Shown here: one piece after another, positions 1 through 10,381 of the stretch
Numbering within the stretch: position 1 is the first letter of the stretch
How the letters are laid out: each line of letters starts with the position of its first letter
Origin: Nocardia terrae
Lineage (GTDB): Bacteria; Actinomycetota; Actinomycetes; Mycobacteriales; Mycobacteriaceae
Length of the DNA stretch: 64,000 nucleotides
Reading direction: 5' to 3'
Assembly (NCBI RefSeq): GCF_009760405.1
Contig: NZ_WRPP01000001.1
Location: 558,001 to 622,000 of the forward strand
Position numbers and translations under genes: made by a program
The notes under the pieces: model-generated
What the model saw: only the letters and a program-made list of their open reading frames with translations
The model's database searches: none
Told to the model about the DNA's origin: nothing

Positions 1-1
1 G

Positions 2-1096
<1,095 letters not shown>

Positions 1097-1107
1097 CCTC
1101 GTCCCGC

Positions 1108-1141
1108 CGGTCGGTCCCACCCGCATGGGTGGGACCGACCG
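1108..1141 (+). terminator. Intrinsic terminator after ettA
   Basis: A perfect 15-bp stem (1108-1122 pairs with 1127-1141) with a GCAT loop begins 11 bases after the ettA stop. It has no clear T tract, as is usual in high-GC actinomycetes. Confidence 0.85.
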
Positions 1142-1187
1142 GGCGAAAAGCCAAGAGCTCAAAGGCAAAAGACGCCCACCCCTTCAT

Positions 1188-1244
1188 CGAGTGGCACGTT
1201 TTTCCGGACGAACCAGACAAGAACCCTCCAGGATGTACCACTCG
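1188..1244. repeat. 57-bp dispersed palindromic repeat, copy 1
   Basis: The element starts with CGAGTGG and ends with CCACTCG. Its reverse complement aligns without gaps to 23735-23791: by hand count 47 of 57 positions are identical. The terminal inverted repeat extends outward in this copy (TCATCGAGTGG at 1184 and CCACTCGATGA ending at 1248). It sits in the 3' intergenic space of ettA. It is too short to encode a protein; a REP-like or miniature mobile element is the best guess. Confidence 0.75.
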
Positions 1245-1251
1245 ATGAAAA

Positions 1252-1993
1252 GGACACGGCGTGTCGGGGATTTGGGGCCTGTCGTGGCGACGCGGCGGGT
1301 GTGGTGATCCGTGCAGTTCGTGTGCCGGGATGTGAGGGGACGGCTCTCAACCTGGCGTCAGCCCAAGTCCGGTAGGGCAGGTGAAACGACCACACTTCCG
1401 GTACGAACCCCGGCAGGCAATCCTGTTCGCCGCGCATCTACCGGGGAAGTCTTCCCCTCGGGCTACCTGACCCCGAGCATTTTGAATCACATGTTGGGAT
1501 GGCCCTGACAGCGTACGAAAGATGCTGTGCGGCAAGGGGAGTAGTTTGATCCGGGCGGTTGCTGCGAGACCCGCCCGGGGTCGTATGTCGGCGTCGATAT
1601 GGATTGGAGTGGTGCCGGAAATCGGACCGTTGGGTGTTTTTCGGGGCGGTCGAGGTGATCTGTTCGTCACCGTTGTGTTGGTCTAGCGATCGTTTGCTGG
1701 ATGTTTGGGGGTTTGCCGAGTGGCCGAGGATGATCTTGCTGGTTAACGGCTATCGGATAGCGAACTAGGTGGTTTCGCATTCGCACGTTTGCGTGAATTG
1801 TGTTTCAGTGCAAGGTTTGTCGTGGGCGACCTGGAGATTTCGGGTAGGGGTCGAGGGCCGCGAACCATCTGGTTCGTCCGTATTGTGAGACGCGGCGCGG
1901 CATTGAGAGGAATTCAGCCCGGCAGATCTTGCGCCCAGCTACTCTCGCAACGGCGTCACTTTGTTACGGAACCGAATCCGAGGAGTTGGCGAA
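1252..1993 (+). other. Long non-coding leader upstream of gdh
   Basis: About 740 bases with no convincing gene; base composition is less GC-rich than the flanking genes, most clearly from about 1600 to 1830. Small inverted repeats are visible: GGGGAA-GTC-TTCCCC at about 1443-1457 and GCTATC-G-GATAGC at 1749-1761. Such a large spacer before a 1.6-kDa-scale regulatory enzyme gene suggests the gdh promoter and perhaps a structured 5' leader, but no known riboswitch class could be matched by eye. Confidence 0.4.
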
Positions 1994-4900
1994 ATGACGG
2001 TCTCGTCCGAACTGTCCAGCGCAGCCTGGGCTGCGAGTTTGCCCGCGTCCCTGCGCGGCAACCTGGTGTCCCTGGAGGAGGCATATTTCCGACACGTGGA
2101 CGCCGGGGACGCGGACTGCGCCATCCCGACGACCTCCACCCACATCTTCCGCTGCCACGTCGATCTGGCCGTCCAGCGCACCCCCGGCACCGCGAATGTC
2201 CGTGTGTATCAGGCGGATGACGAGGCGGCGCTCGGCGTCGCCATCCAGATGGTCACCGACGACATGCCCCTGCTCGTGGAGTCGGTCACCTCGTCGCTGA
2301 GCCGCATGGGAGTCAGCGTCAGCGAGATCGTGCACCCCATCTTCGAGGTGACCCGCGACGCCACCGGTCGCCTCGAGACCGCGGTGCCGCACGAGGTCGA
2401 CGGCAACGGCTCCACCGGCCTGCGCGAGTCCTGGATGCACGTGCAGCTGCACCCCGCCACCAGCCGCGCCCAGCTCGAGCGGATCGAGTCCGCGCTGCCC
2501 GATGTGCTCACCGACGTCCGCCGCGTCATCGAGGACACCGAGGCCATGCGCGAGGCCCAGGAACGCGTCGCCGGTGAGCTCGACGCGGCCGCGGCGGCCG
2601 GTAGATCCGCCTTCCCCGCAACGGATCTCACCGATTGCGCCGACCTGCTGCGCTGGCTGGCCGACGGCCACTTCACCGTGCTCGGCTACGCCCGCTACGA
2701 GCGCAGCACCGTGGACGGCCAGGCGAAGTCCATCATCGTGCCCGAGACCAGCCTCGGCGTGCTGCGCCCCAATGTCGGCACCGACTTCCGCGTCCCCGAC
2801 AACAGCGGCGACCAGCCGCTGCTCATGCTCACCCAGGGCCTGGTCCCCGCCACCGTGCACCGCGCGGTCTACCCCTACTTCGTCGGCGTCGCCGAGATGG
2901 ACGAATCCGGTGCGGTCACCGGCGAGCACCTGTTCATCGGCGTCTTCACCGTCACCGCCCTGCACGAGAACGTCCTCGACATCCCCGTCATCCAACGCCG
3001 GGTGCGCACCCTCATCGAGGCCAGCGGCTTCGACCTGGACTCCTTCTCCGGCCAGGAGATGCTCGAGGTCATCCAGTCCTTCCCCCGCACCGAGCTGTTC
3101 TCCTCCGATGCCGACGCCCTGCGCCGCACCGCCAGCGCCGTCCTGAACGTCGGCATGCGCCGTCAGGTCCGGCTGTTCATGCGCATGGACGGTTACGGCC
3201 GCTTCGTGGCCTGCATGGTGTACCTGCCGCGCGATCGCTACACCACCCGCGTGCGCCTGGAGATGCAGGACACCTTGATGCGCGAACTGGGCGGCGCGTC
3301 CATCGACTACTCGGCGCGCGTGTCCGAAAGCGACCTCGCCAGCGTGTATTTCACGGTGCGCCTGCCCGACCAGGGCATCGCCGCCGACACCTCCGAGGCC
3401 AACCGCCTGCGCATCCAGCATCTGCTCGCTGAGACCAGCCGCACCTGGGAAGACCACCTGCGCGACGAGGTCGCCACCTCCGCGGTCCTGGATCCGGTGG
3501 TGGTGCAGCGCTATACCGAAGCCCTCCCGGAGAGCTACAAGGAGGACTTCGAGCCCACCCGCGCCGTCGCCGACATTCTGCGGCTGCAGGGTCTGGCCGA
3601 TGGCGGCATCGACCAGTACCTGTACCGCGAGGCCGACTCCGCGCCGGGCGCTTGGCGTTTCACCCTCTACATCGGCGGCAGCGGCATCTCGCTCAGCCAG
3701 GTGCTGCCGCTGCTGCAGAGCCTCGGCGTCGAGGTGATCGACGAGCGCCCGCACCAGGTCGAGCTGGATCCCGGCCCCGAGCAGTGGGTCTACGACTTCG
3801 GTCTGCTGGCTCGCCCCGAATTGCTGCGCAGCGCGGTGGACCGCGATATGGACGCCGAGCTGGTGGAGTCCGCGGGTCGCCTGAACGTCCTCGACGAGCA
3901 GGTGCGCAGACTGCGGGAACGCTTCACCGACGCCTTCGAGGCGCTCTGGTACGGCCGCGCCGAGGCCGACGGCCTCAACGAACTGGTGCTGGGCGCGGGG
4001 CTGGGCTGGCGCACCGTCTCCATCCTGCGCGCCTACTCGAAGTACCTGCAGCAGGCCGGTTTCCCCTACAGCCAGGCCGCCATCACCCGCGTGCTGCTGA
4101 CCTATCCCGAAGCGGCCGGCATGTTCGTCGACCTGTTCGCCGCCCGCTTCGATCCGGACTCGGCCAATCCCGACCACGCCGCCGAGCTGGAAGCCGCGGT
4201 CCGCCATCGCATCGACGAGGTGGTGAGCCTGGACGCCGACCGCATCCTGCGCGCCATCCTCGGGCTGATCAAGGCCACCCTGCGCACCAACTACTACGTC
4301 ACCGACGCCGAGGGCAAGACCCGGGACTACCTGTCGTTCAAGGTGGAACCGCAGGAGATCGCCGAATTGCCCAAGCCCAGGCCGCAATTCGAGATCTGGG
4401 TGTACGCCCCGCGGGTGGAGGGCGTGCACCTGCGCTTCGGCCCGGTCGCGCGTGGCGGCCTGCGCTGGTCGGACCGTCTCGAGGACTTCCGCACCGAGAT
4501 CCTGGGCCTGGTCAAGGCGCAGGCGGTGAAGAACGCGGTCATCGTGCCGGTCGGCGCCAAGGGCGGTTTCGTGGTGAAGAACCCCCCGACCGCGACCGCC
4601 GACCCGGTCGCCGACCGTCAGGCGCTGCTGAACGAGGGCATCGCCTGCTACCGCACCTTCATCTCCGGATTGCTCGACATCACCGACAATGTGGATCGCG
4701 CCACCGGCGATGTGCTGCCGCCGGCGCGGGTGCTGCGCCGCGACGGTGACGACACCTATCTGGTGGTGGCCGCCGACAAGGGCACCGCGACCTTCTCCGA
4801 TATCGCCAATGATGTTGCCCAGCAGTACGGTTTCTGGCTCGGGGACGCGTTCGCCTCGGGCGGTTCGGTGGGCTACGACCACAAGGCGATGGGCATCACC

Positions 4901-6895
4901 GCCAAGGGTGCGTGGGAGTCGGTGAAGCGGCATTTCGCCGAGATGGATATCGACACCCAGTCACAGGACTTCACGGTGGTCGGTGTCGGTGACATGTCCG
5001 GTGACGTGTTCGGCAACGGCATGCTGCTCTCGCGCCACATCCGCCTGGTGGCGGCGTTCGACCACCGTCACATCTTCCTGGATCCGAATCCGGATGCGGC
5101 GACCTCGTTCACCGAGCGTGAGCGCATGTTCGCCTTGCCGCGTTCGTCGTGGGCCGACTACGACCGTTCGCTGATCAGCGAGGGCGGCGGCGTGTTCGAC
5201 CGCACGGTGAAGTCGATCCCGATCAGCGACCAGGTGCGCGAGGTACTGGGCTTGGACGCCGGTATCACCGCGCTGTCGCCGCCGGAGATGATCCGGGCGA
5301 TCCTGAAGTCGCCGGTGCAGTTGCTGTGGAACGGCGGCATCGGCACCTATATCAAGGCGTCGAGCGAGACCAATGCTGACGTGGGTGACAAGTCCAACGA
5401 CGTGGTCCGCGTGAACGCGAACGAGTTGCGGCTGAAGGTGATCGGCGAGGGCGGCAACCTGGGCGTCACCGCGCTGGGCCGCATCGAGTTCTGCCGGTAC
5501 GGCGGCAAGATGAACACCGACGCCCTCGACAACTCCGCGGGTGTGGACTGCTCCGACCACGAGGTCAACATCAAGGTCCTGCTCGACGGCGTGGTCTCGG
5601 CGGGCGAGCTGCCCGAGGCCGACCGCAATCCGCTGCTGGCCTCGATGACCGACGAGGTCTCCGCACTCGTGTTGCAGGACAACGTCTCCCAGAACATCCT
5701 CATGGGCATGTCGCGGGCCGAGGCGCCGCGCATGCTGAACGTGCACCAGCGCGTCATCGAGGATCTGGAGGAACGCCGCGGCCTGGACCGCGAACTCGAG
5801 GCGCTGCCCAGCGACATCGAGATGAAGCATCGCCTGGAGCAGGGCACCGGCCTGACCTCGCCCGAGTTGTCGAATCTCATGGCGCACGTGAAGCTTTCGC
5901 TCAAGGCCGATCTGCTCGCCAGCGATCTGCCCGACAGCGTGTACTTCTCGGCCCGGCTGCCGCAGTACTTCCCGACCGCGCTGCGCACCCGCTTCGCCTC
6001 GGCCATCAAGCGGCATCGCCTGCGCCGTGAGATCACCTCCACCATGCTGGTGAACGAGGTGGTGGACCTGGGCGGCATCACCTACGCCTTCCGGCTCGGC
6101 GAGGAGATCGGGGCGTCGGCGTCGGACTCGGTGCGCGCCTTCACCGCGGCGACGCAGATCTTCGACCTGCACGCGGTGTGGAACCGCATCCGCACCGCCG
6201 ATGTCCCCACCGGCATGAAGGACGCGCTGGAACTCGAGACCAAGCGCACCCTGGACCGCGCCTCGCGCTGGCTGCTCAACAACCGCCCGCAGCCGGTCGC
6301 CGTGGGTGCGGAGATCCACCGCTACGCGCAGGGCGTGCGCACCCTCGCGCCCAAGGTCCCCGGCTGGCTGCGCGGCCATCACATCGACAGCCTCAACGAA
6401 CAGTCCCAGGCGATCGCCGACAAGGGCGTGCCCTCGGAGCTGGCCACCGAGGTGTTCGGTCTGCTCAACCTGTTCCCGCTGCTGGATGTGCTGGACATCG
6501 CGGACATCACCGATCGCGGCGGTGAGGAGGTAGGCGCGCTGTACTACGCGCTCAACGACCACCTCAAGATCGATTGGCTGTTGCAGGCGGTCAGCCACCT
6601 GGAACGCGGCGACCGCTGGCACGCGCTGGCCCGCCTCGCGCTGCGCGACGACATGTACGGTTCGCTGCGCTCGCTGACCCTCGATGTGCTCTCCGCGGGT
6701 GACCCGGAGGAGACAGCCGAGGAGAAAATTGCATACTGGGAGTCGAAAAACCAGTCCCGGCTGGGCCGCGCACGCAGTGCCCTGTCGGAACTGTTCGAAT
6801 CCGGATCCCACGACCTGGCCACGCTGTCGGTTGCGGCGCGGCAGGTGCGCAGCATGGTGAGCGGGGTGGGTGCGCAATCGGAGGTACCGCGTTGA
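1994..6895 (+). CDS. gdh: NAD-specific glutamate dehydrogenase, large (about 180 kDa) class
   Basis: Catalyses reversible NAD-dependent oxidative deamination of glutamate to 2-oxoglutarate and ammonium in the cytoplasm. The 1633-residue length matches the L180 class, not the ~450-residue hexameric enzymes. The catalytic core is in the middle third: RGGLRWSDR, the lysine motif GAKGGFVVKN, and the downstream VGVGDMSGDVFGNGML nucleotide-binding segment. The N-terminal third carries the ACT-like regulatory region expected for this class. The chosen ATG has a GAGGAG ribosome binding site at 1980-1985 with an 8-base spacer; an in-frame ATG 33 bases upstream has none. The mycobacterial orthologue (Rv2476c) is regulated by GarA, and the same is plausible here. 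Confidence 0.97.
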   Translation: MTVSSELSSAAWAASLPASLRGNLVSLEEAYFRHVDAGDADCAIPTTSTHIFRCHVDLAVQRTPGTANVRVYQADDEAALGVAIQMVTDDMPLLVESVTSSLSRMGVSVSEIVHPIFEVTRDATGRLETAVPHEVDGNGSTGLRESWMHVQLHPATSRAQLERIESALPDVLTDVRRVIEDTEAMREAQERVAGELDAAAAAGRSAFPATDLTDCADLLRWLADGHFTVLGYARYERSTVDGQAKSIIVPETSLGVLRPNVGTDFRVPDNSGDQPLLMLTQGLVPATVHRAVYPYFVGVAEMDESGAVTGEHLFIGVFTVTALHENVLDIPVIQRRVRTLIEASGFDLDSFSGQEMLEVIQSFPRTELFSSDADALRRTASAVLNVGMRRQVRLFMRMDGYGRFVACMVYLPRDRYTTRVRLEMQDTLMRELGGASIDYSARVSESDLASVYFTVRLPDQGIAADTSEANRLRIQHLLAETSRTWEDHLRDEVATSAVLDPVVVQRYTEALPESYKEDFEPTRAVADILRLQGLADGGIDQYLYREADSAPGAWRFTLYIGGSGISLSQVLPLLQSLGVEVIDERPHQVELDPGPEQWVYDFGLLARPELLRSAVDRDMDAELVESAGRLNVLDEQVRRLRERFTDAFEALWYGRAEADGLNELVLGAGLGWRTVSILRAYSKYLQQAGFPYSQAAITRVLLTYPEAAGMFVDLFAARFDPDSANPDHAAELEAAVRHRIDEVVSLDADRILRAILGLIKATLRTNYYVTDAEGKTRDYLSFKVEPQEIAELPKPRPQFEIWVYAPRVEGVHLRFGPVARGGLRWSDRLEDFRTEILGLVKAQAVKNAVIVPVGAKGGFVVKNPPTATADPVADRQALLNEGIACYRTFISGLLDITDNVDRATGDVLPPARVLRRDGDDTYLVVAADKGTATFSDIANDVAQQYGFWLGDAFASGGSVGYDHKAMGITAKGAWESVKRHFAEMDIDTQSQDFTVVGVGDMSGDVFGNGMLLSRHIRLVAAFDHRHIFLDPNPDAATSFTERERMFALPRSSWADYDRSLISEGGGVFDRTVKSIPISDQVREVLGLDAGITALSPPEMIRAILKSPVQLLWNGGIGTYIKASSETNADVGDKSNDVVRVNANELRLKVIGEGGNLGVTALGRIEFCRYGGKMNTDALDNSAGVDCSDHEVNIKVLLDGVVSAGELPEADRNPLLASMTDEVSALVLQDNVSQNILMGMSRAEAPRMLNVHQRVIEDLEERRGLDRELEALPSDIEMKHRLEQGTGLTSPELSNLMAHVKLSLKADLLASDLPDSVYFSARLPQYFPTALRTRFASAIKRHRLRREITSTMLVNEVVDLGGITYAFRLGEEIGASASDSVRAFTAATQIFDLHAVWNRIRTADVPTGMKDALELETKRTLDRASRWLLNNRPQPVAVGAEIHRYAQGVRTLAPKVPGWLRGHHIDSLNEQSQAIADKGVPSELATEVFGLLNLFPLLDVLDIADITDRGGEEVGALYYALNDHLKIDWLLQAVSHLERGDRWHALARLALRDDMYGSLRSLTLDVLSAGDPEETAEEKIAYWESKNQSRLGRARSALSELFESGSHDLATLSVAARQVRSMVSGVGAQSEVPR

Positions 6896-7383
6896 CGAGT
6901 GTCGGTTCGCTGAACGGCCACGCCAAGACCGCTGTGAACCTGGGGGAGTCGCTCCCCCAGGAGGGACCCAAGCGGTTCCACACCAAGGTCGAGGTGCGCT
7001 GGTCGGATATGGACGCCTTCCAGCACATCAACCATGCCCGCATGGTCACCCTGCTGGAGGAGGCGCGCATTCCGTGGCTGTTCCTCGATGAGCGACCGAC
7101 CGTCAAGCTGCGCTCCGGCTGCGTGCTGGCCGATCTGCGGGTGCAGTACAAGGGTCAGCTCCGGCACGAGGATTCGCCGCTGGATGTCTCCATGTGGATC
7201 GCCCGGCTGCGCGCCGTGGACTTCACCGTCGGCTACGAGGTGCGCGCGGCCGGCGCGGCCCCGGATTCCCCGCCGGCGGTGATCGCCTCCACCCAGCTCG
7301 CCGCCTTCGACATCGACACCCAGCGCCTACGCCGCCTCACCACCGAGGAACGCGACTACCTGGCGCTGTGGCTGGCGGACTGA
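6892..7383 (+). CDS. Acyl-CoA thioesterase, hot-dog fold (4HBT type)
   Basis: Predicted to hydrolyse an acyl-CoA thioester; the natural substrate is unknown. The motif WSDMDAFQHINHARM is the classic hot-dog active-site segment (Asp on the central helix, then the H-x-N-H turn), and the ~163-residue length is usual. It starts with TTG at 6892, which overlaps the gdh TGA (TTGA), with GGAGG just upstream, so it is translationally coupled to gdh. The first ~30 residues are poorly conserved in appearance and a later start cannot be excluded. It corresponds to Rv2475c in the mycobacterial gene order. Confidence 0.9.
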   Translation: MTSVGSLNGHAKTAVNLGESLPQEGPKRFHTKVEVRWSDMDAFQHINHARMVTLLEEARIPWLFLDERPTVKLRSGCVLADLRVQYKGQLRHEDSPLDVSMWIARLRAVDFTVGYEVRAAGAAPDSPPAVIASTQLAAFDIDTQRLRRLTTEERDYLALWLAD

Positions 7384-7396
7384 CCGAGAACGACAG

Positions 7397-8071
7397 TTGT
7401 CGGGACAGCTGAGCCTGCACGTTCCGGATCCCGCGGAACGCGAGAACCTGGCCACCTTCATATCGCACGCGCTGCGCCTGGACCCGGCGGCGGTCATCCG
7501 GCTGCGCCGGCGCGGGGACCGCTACGTCTCCGCCTGGGCCGCCACCGGATTCGAGGCGCTGGCGGTGCGGACCGTGGTGGCCGAACTCGGGATGGACGAC
7601 GTGACGGTCGGCGGGGACACGATCCTCGGTGGCCTGCACGGACCGGACGCGAGCCGGGCCTTCGGGCTCGGCTACGCCATGGATTCCGCCTGGCGCACGG
7701 CCCTGCCGCCGGAGGCCGGGTTCGTCCACATCGACGATGTGCCCGCGCGCCTGCTCGTCGAATTGGCCGAGCGCGGAGCCGAATTGGCGCAGGAACACGG
7801 CAGTCAGCACGGCCCGCCCGCCGCGCTGCTGGATCAGACGGTGCTCACCGTCTCCGGCGGCGGCGAGCAGGTCGAGGTGCCCATGCGCGTCGTCTTCGCC
7901 CTCGCCGCCATGGATTTCATTCCGCACGGCGGCGAGAAGACCGATTCCCGCCGGATCTCGGTCGACGAGATCGTGCGGGTGCGCGCGGCCCGCACCTGGC
8001 TGCGCCTGGACGCCCGCTACGGTTCGGTCGCCCGCCGCCGCGGTCCCGCCCTGCCGTTGCTCCCGCACTGA
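7397..8071 (+). CDS. Conserved actinobacterial protein, Rv2474c-like position
   Basis: A 224-residue soluble protein with no signal peptide or membrane segment and no motif I recognise. It is rich in Arg and Asp, with an alternating hydrophobic pattern. It lies 13 bases after the thioesterase on the same strand, so it probably belongs to the gdh operon. The mycobacterial block has an uncharacterised gene at the same place (Rv2474c), which supports that it is real. The start is taken as TTG 7397; the ribosome binding site is weak and the frame is open slightly further upstream, so the start is uncertain. Confidence 0.75.
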   Translation: MSGQLSLHVPDPAERENLATFISHALRLDPAAVIRLRRRGDRYVSAWAATGFEALAVRTVVAELGMDDVTVGGDTILGGLHGPDASRAFGLGYAMDSAWRTALPPEAGFVHIDDVPARLLVELAERGAELAQEHGSQHGPPAALLDQTVLTVSGGGEQVEVPMRVVFALAAMDFIPHGGEKTDSRRISVDEIVRVRAARTWLRLDARYGSVARRRGPALPLLPH

Positions 8072-8177
8072 GCCCGCCCCCAGCGTGCGGGGCACCGAAT
8101 GTCCTGGCTCGTCATGCCTTTCGATCGGGTTTACGTTCGGTTCAAGTCGAACGCAGCCGTCGGGGAGGGCGATCACC

Positions 8178-8264
8178 ATGACGATCCTGAGGAGCATTCT
8201 CGCGGGCGTGGCGCTGGGCATCGCGCTGCTGGCCCCGGCCTTCACGCCCGTGACGGGTGGTTGA
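8178..8264 (+). CDS. Putative 28-residue hydrophobic peptide
   Basis: A very short frame beginning ATG with a good ribosome binding site (GGGGAGGG, 8 bases upstream). It encodes MTILRSILAGVALGIALLAP followed by AFTPVTGG: one hydrophobic segment and a short tail, resembling a membrane peptide or a signal peptide with almost no mature part. It lies alone between the gdh operon and the hydrolase gene. No family recognised; it could also be a leader or a remnant. Confidence 0.4.
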   Translation: MTILRSILAGVALGIALLAPAFTPVTGG

Positions 8265-8308
8265 GGGCGACGATTGTCGCCTCGCCCGGTCCCGATTACC
8301 TTTGCGGC

Positions 8309-9037
8309 ATGACCGATGTCGCGATCGTGACCGAGTGGGTCGACCTGAAGGTCGGCGATTCCGTAATGAGCGCCTATGTGGCGCGCCCCGCGGAGCCGGG
8401 TGATTACCCCGGAGTCGTTGTGGGACACGAGATCTACGGGTTGCACGCGACCGCTCGGGCTGCTGCCGACCGCCTGGCCTCCCTCGGCGTCGTCGCCGTC
8501 ATGCCCGATCTGTTCCACCGTGTCGCCCCGCGCGCCGAACTCGAACTGCACGTCGACCGCGACCGGGGCCTCGAACTCCTGCGCACTCTCACGCGCCCCG
8601 AGGTGGTCGACGACATCTCCGCCGCCCTCGACGAATTGCGCCGCCGCGGCGCGGTTTCGCTGAACATGGTCGGTTTCAGTGCGGGCGGCCACGTCGCCTA
8701 CTACGCCGCGACCCAGCTCCCGCTGGCCGTCACCGTCGCCTTCTACCCGGGCTGGCTCACCAACACCGACATCCCGCTGTCTACCCCCGAGCCCACCGTC
8801 GAGGCGACCCCGGGCATCACCGGCCGCGTCACCCTGTTCTTCGGCGGCGAGGATCCGCTCATCGACGCCGAGGCCCGCGAGGAGCTCGAATCGGCCCTGA
8901 GCGCCAACAACATCCAGCACGAGATCGTGGTCTACGACGCCGCCCCGCACGGCTTCCTCTTCCCTGGCCGCGACTGGTACCGCCCCGAGGTCGCCGAGGA
9001 TTCCTGGACCCGGCTCGCGGATCTGCTGCGCGGCTGA
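8309..9037 (+). CDS. Dienelactone hydrolase family protein
   Basis: An alpha/beta hydrolase of 242 residues. It has the family Glu motif GHEIYGLH near residue 40, nucleophile elbow GFSAGGH, acid in GGEDPLID and catalytic His in APHGFLFPGRDWY. Classical dienelactone hydrolases use Cys as nucleophile; here the elbow carries Ser, so activity on another ester is more likely than on dienelactone. The ATG at 8309 matches the family N-terminus; the frame is open to 8099 but that extension reads like non-coding sequence. It stands alone on the plus strand, facing azlD. Confidence 0.88.
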   Translation: MTDVAIVTEWVDLKVGDSVMSAYVARPAEPGDYPGVVVGHEIYGLHATARAAADRLASLGVVAVMPDLFHRVAPRAELELHVDRDRGLELLRTLTRPEVVDDISAALDELRRRGAVSLNMVGFSAGGHVAYYAATQLPLAVTVAFYPGWLTNTDIPLSTPEPTVEATPGITGRVTLFFGGEDPLIDAEAREELESALSANNIQHEIVVYDAAPHGFLFPGRDWYRPEVAEDSWTRLADLLRG

Positions 9038-9073
9038 GACTCTCGCGAAGTGGAGGCGTGGAATCGCCCGGCG

Positions 9074-9391
9074 TCAGTGCACGCCGAGCATGCGCAGTCC
9101 GGCCGTGACGACCGCCGCGGAGAGGATCACCACCAGTAGCGGTGCGCGCTTCCAGGCCAGTCCGGCCGCCACGAGCACGCCCGCGGGCAGCGCCCACCCG
9201 AATTGCCCGCTGTGCGTGGGCATCAGTGTGGTCACGGCGAGGGCGGTGAGCAGCACGACCGAGGCGATCTCCAGCAGCCGGATGGTGCGCGGTGAGATCT
9301 TGATCCGGCTGCGCAACAACGGTCCGGCGAAGCGGAATGCGAAGGTGCCCACGGCCAATGCCATCGCACCCATGAGCAGCGCCTTGGTCAT
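9074..9391 (-). CDS. azlD: AzlD branched-chain amino acid exporter subunit
   Basis: A 105-residue integral membrane protein with four hydrophobic stretches, typical of AzlD, the small partner of AzlC in a two-component exporter for branched-chain or related amino acids. Family hallmarks are the short TFAFRFAGP segment after the first helix and the second pair of helices. It lies 43 bases downstream of azlC on the same strand and is probably cotranscribed. Confidence 0.9.
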   Translation of the reverse strand: MTKALLMGAMALAVGTFAFRFAGPLLRSRIKISPRTIRLLEIASVVLLTALAVTTLMPTHSGQFGWALPAGVLVAAGLAWKRAPLLVVILSAAVVTAGLRMLGVH

Positions 9392-9434
9392 CGGCGCGCC
9401 TTCCGGACGGTCGGACGCCGAAATGCGGCCCGCA

Positions 9435-10319
9435 TCAGTCGGTTCCGGCTGTCGTCACGACGGTGCCGACGCCGACGGCTTCCATCGGAAGATCGCGGCC
9501 CGTGCCTGCCTCATCCGAGCCCGGGCCGTCGGTGTTGTCGCAGCGGCGTCCGGTCTCCGGGGCGCGGCTGTCGGTCGAGGCGGTCCGACTGTCGATTGCG
9601 TTGACTGGGTTGTCGATCCCGGCGGAGTCGTCGATCGCGACGGCGTCCACATTCCCTGCGCGCCGCACGACGAGCAGCACCGCCGTGAGTGCCAGCAGTA
9701 CTGGCAGTCCCGCGCCCAGGAACGGGGTGGTGATCGCCGCCACCGCGGCTCCCGCCAGCGCGGCGGTGCGGGTGAGGGGTTCGCGCAGGGCCGGGATGAC
9801 GAGCGAGAACAGCACGGCCGGGAACACCGCGTCCAAGCCGAACACGTTGGGATCCGGCACCACCGCGCCCAGGATCGCGCCGACGGCCGCGCCGATCGGC
9901 CAGGCGGCGAACACCGCGAGTCCGCACAGCCAGTAGGCGGCCCGCCGCCGATCGCGGTCCGGCTGGGCCAGGGCCATGGCCACCGATTCGTCGTTCATGA
10001 CGTGGGTGCCGAGCAGCCGACGCCAGCCGGTGCCGATCACGTCGGGGACGGACAGGCCGTAAGGTACGTGCCGGGCATTGACGAGCAGACCGGCCAGTAC
10101 GGCGGCGACCAGGCCGCCGCCGGCGGTGAGAATGCCGATGAAGACGAATTCCGAGCCGCCCGCCACCACGGCGACGCTCATGAGCATGGGCAGCCAGACG
10201 GGGAATCCGGAGGTCACGGCGGTCGCGCCGTAAGATACGCCGATCATGGCGACTGCCAGGCAGATCGCCGCGATACCTGTGAGCACACCCCGATCGAGTG
10301 TTCGCCATGCCGAACGCAT
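9435..10319 (-). CDS. azlC: AzlC family branched-chain amino acid permease, with long polar C-terminal tail
   Basis: The large exporter subunit. The first ~225 residues contain the expected hydrophobic helices and the AzlC motifs GGSEFVFIGIL and LVNARHVPYG. The last ~70 residues are unlike the family: rich in Asp, Ser, Thr and Gly with no hydrophobic segment, so a disordered cytoplasmic or periplasmic tail. The ATG at 10319 is preceded by AGGAA and a promoter that would start transcription near it; an in-frame GTG at 10337 is an alternative. It is divergent from an XRE-cupin regulator, a common arrangement for this exporter pair. Confidence 0.9.
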   Translation of the reverse strand: MRSAWRTLDRGVLTGIAAICLAVAMIGVSYGATAVTSGFPVWLPMLMSVAVVAGGSEFVFIGILTAGGGLVAAVLAGLLVNARHVPYGLSVPDVIGTGWRRLLGTHVMNDESVAMALAQPDRDRRRAAYWLCGLAVFAAWPIGAAVGAILGAVVPDPNVFGLDAVFPAVLFSLVIPALREPLTRTAALAGAAVAAITTPFLGAGLPVLLALTAVLLVVRRAGNVDAVAIDDSAGIDNPVNAIDSRTASTDSRAPETGRRCDNTDGPGSDEAGTGRDLPMEAVGVGTVVTTAGTD

Positions 10320-10326
10320 GTTTCCT

Positions 10327-10356
10327 ATAATGAACACATCCGGCCGGGTTCGTCAA
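10327..10356 (-). promoter_or_regulatory. Putative azlC promoter
   Basis: Reading the minus strand, TTGACG (10351-10356) and CATTAT (10327-10332) are separated by 18 bases and would place transcription start at or next to the azlC ATG. TTTC and GAAC half-sites around the -10 could be the operator for the divergent regulator. Confidence 0.45.
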
Positions 10357-10381
10357 AGGGGCGTGCCGTCATGCCGGTACT

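Noticed and set aside
1300..1510. Possible riboswitch in the gdh leader
   Set aside because: Compared by eye with cobalamin, SAM-IV, ydaO, glycine and TPP cores; none fitted, so no class is claimed.
1964..4933. Long minus-strand open frame of about 990 codons opposite gdh
   Set aside because: Its product is a His/Asp/Gly/Val-rich low-complexity sequence with no motif, and it mirrors the G/C-biased codons of gdh; it is an antisense shadow.
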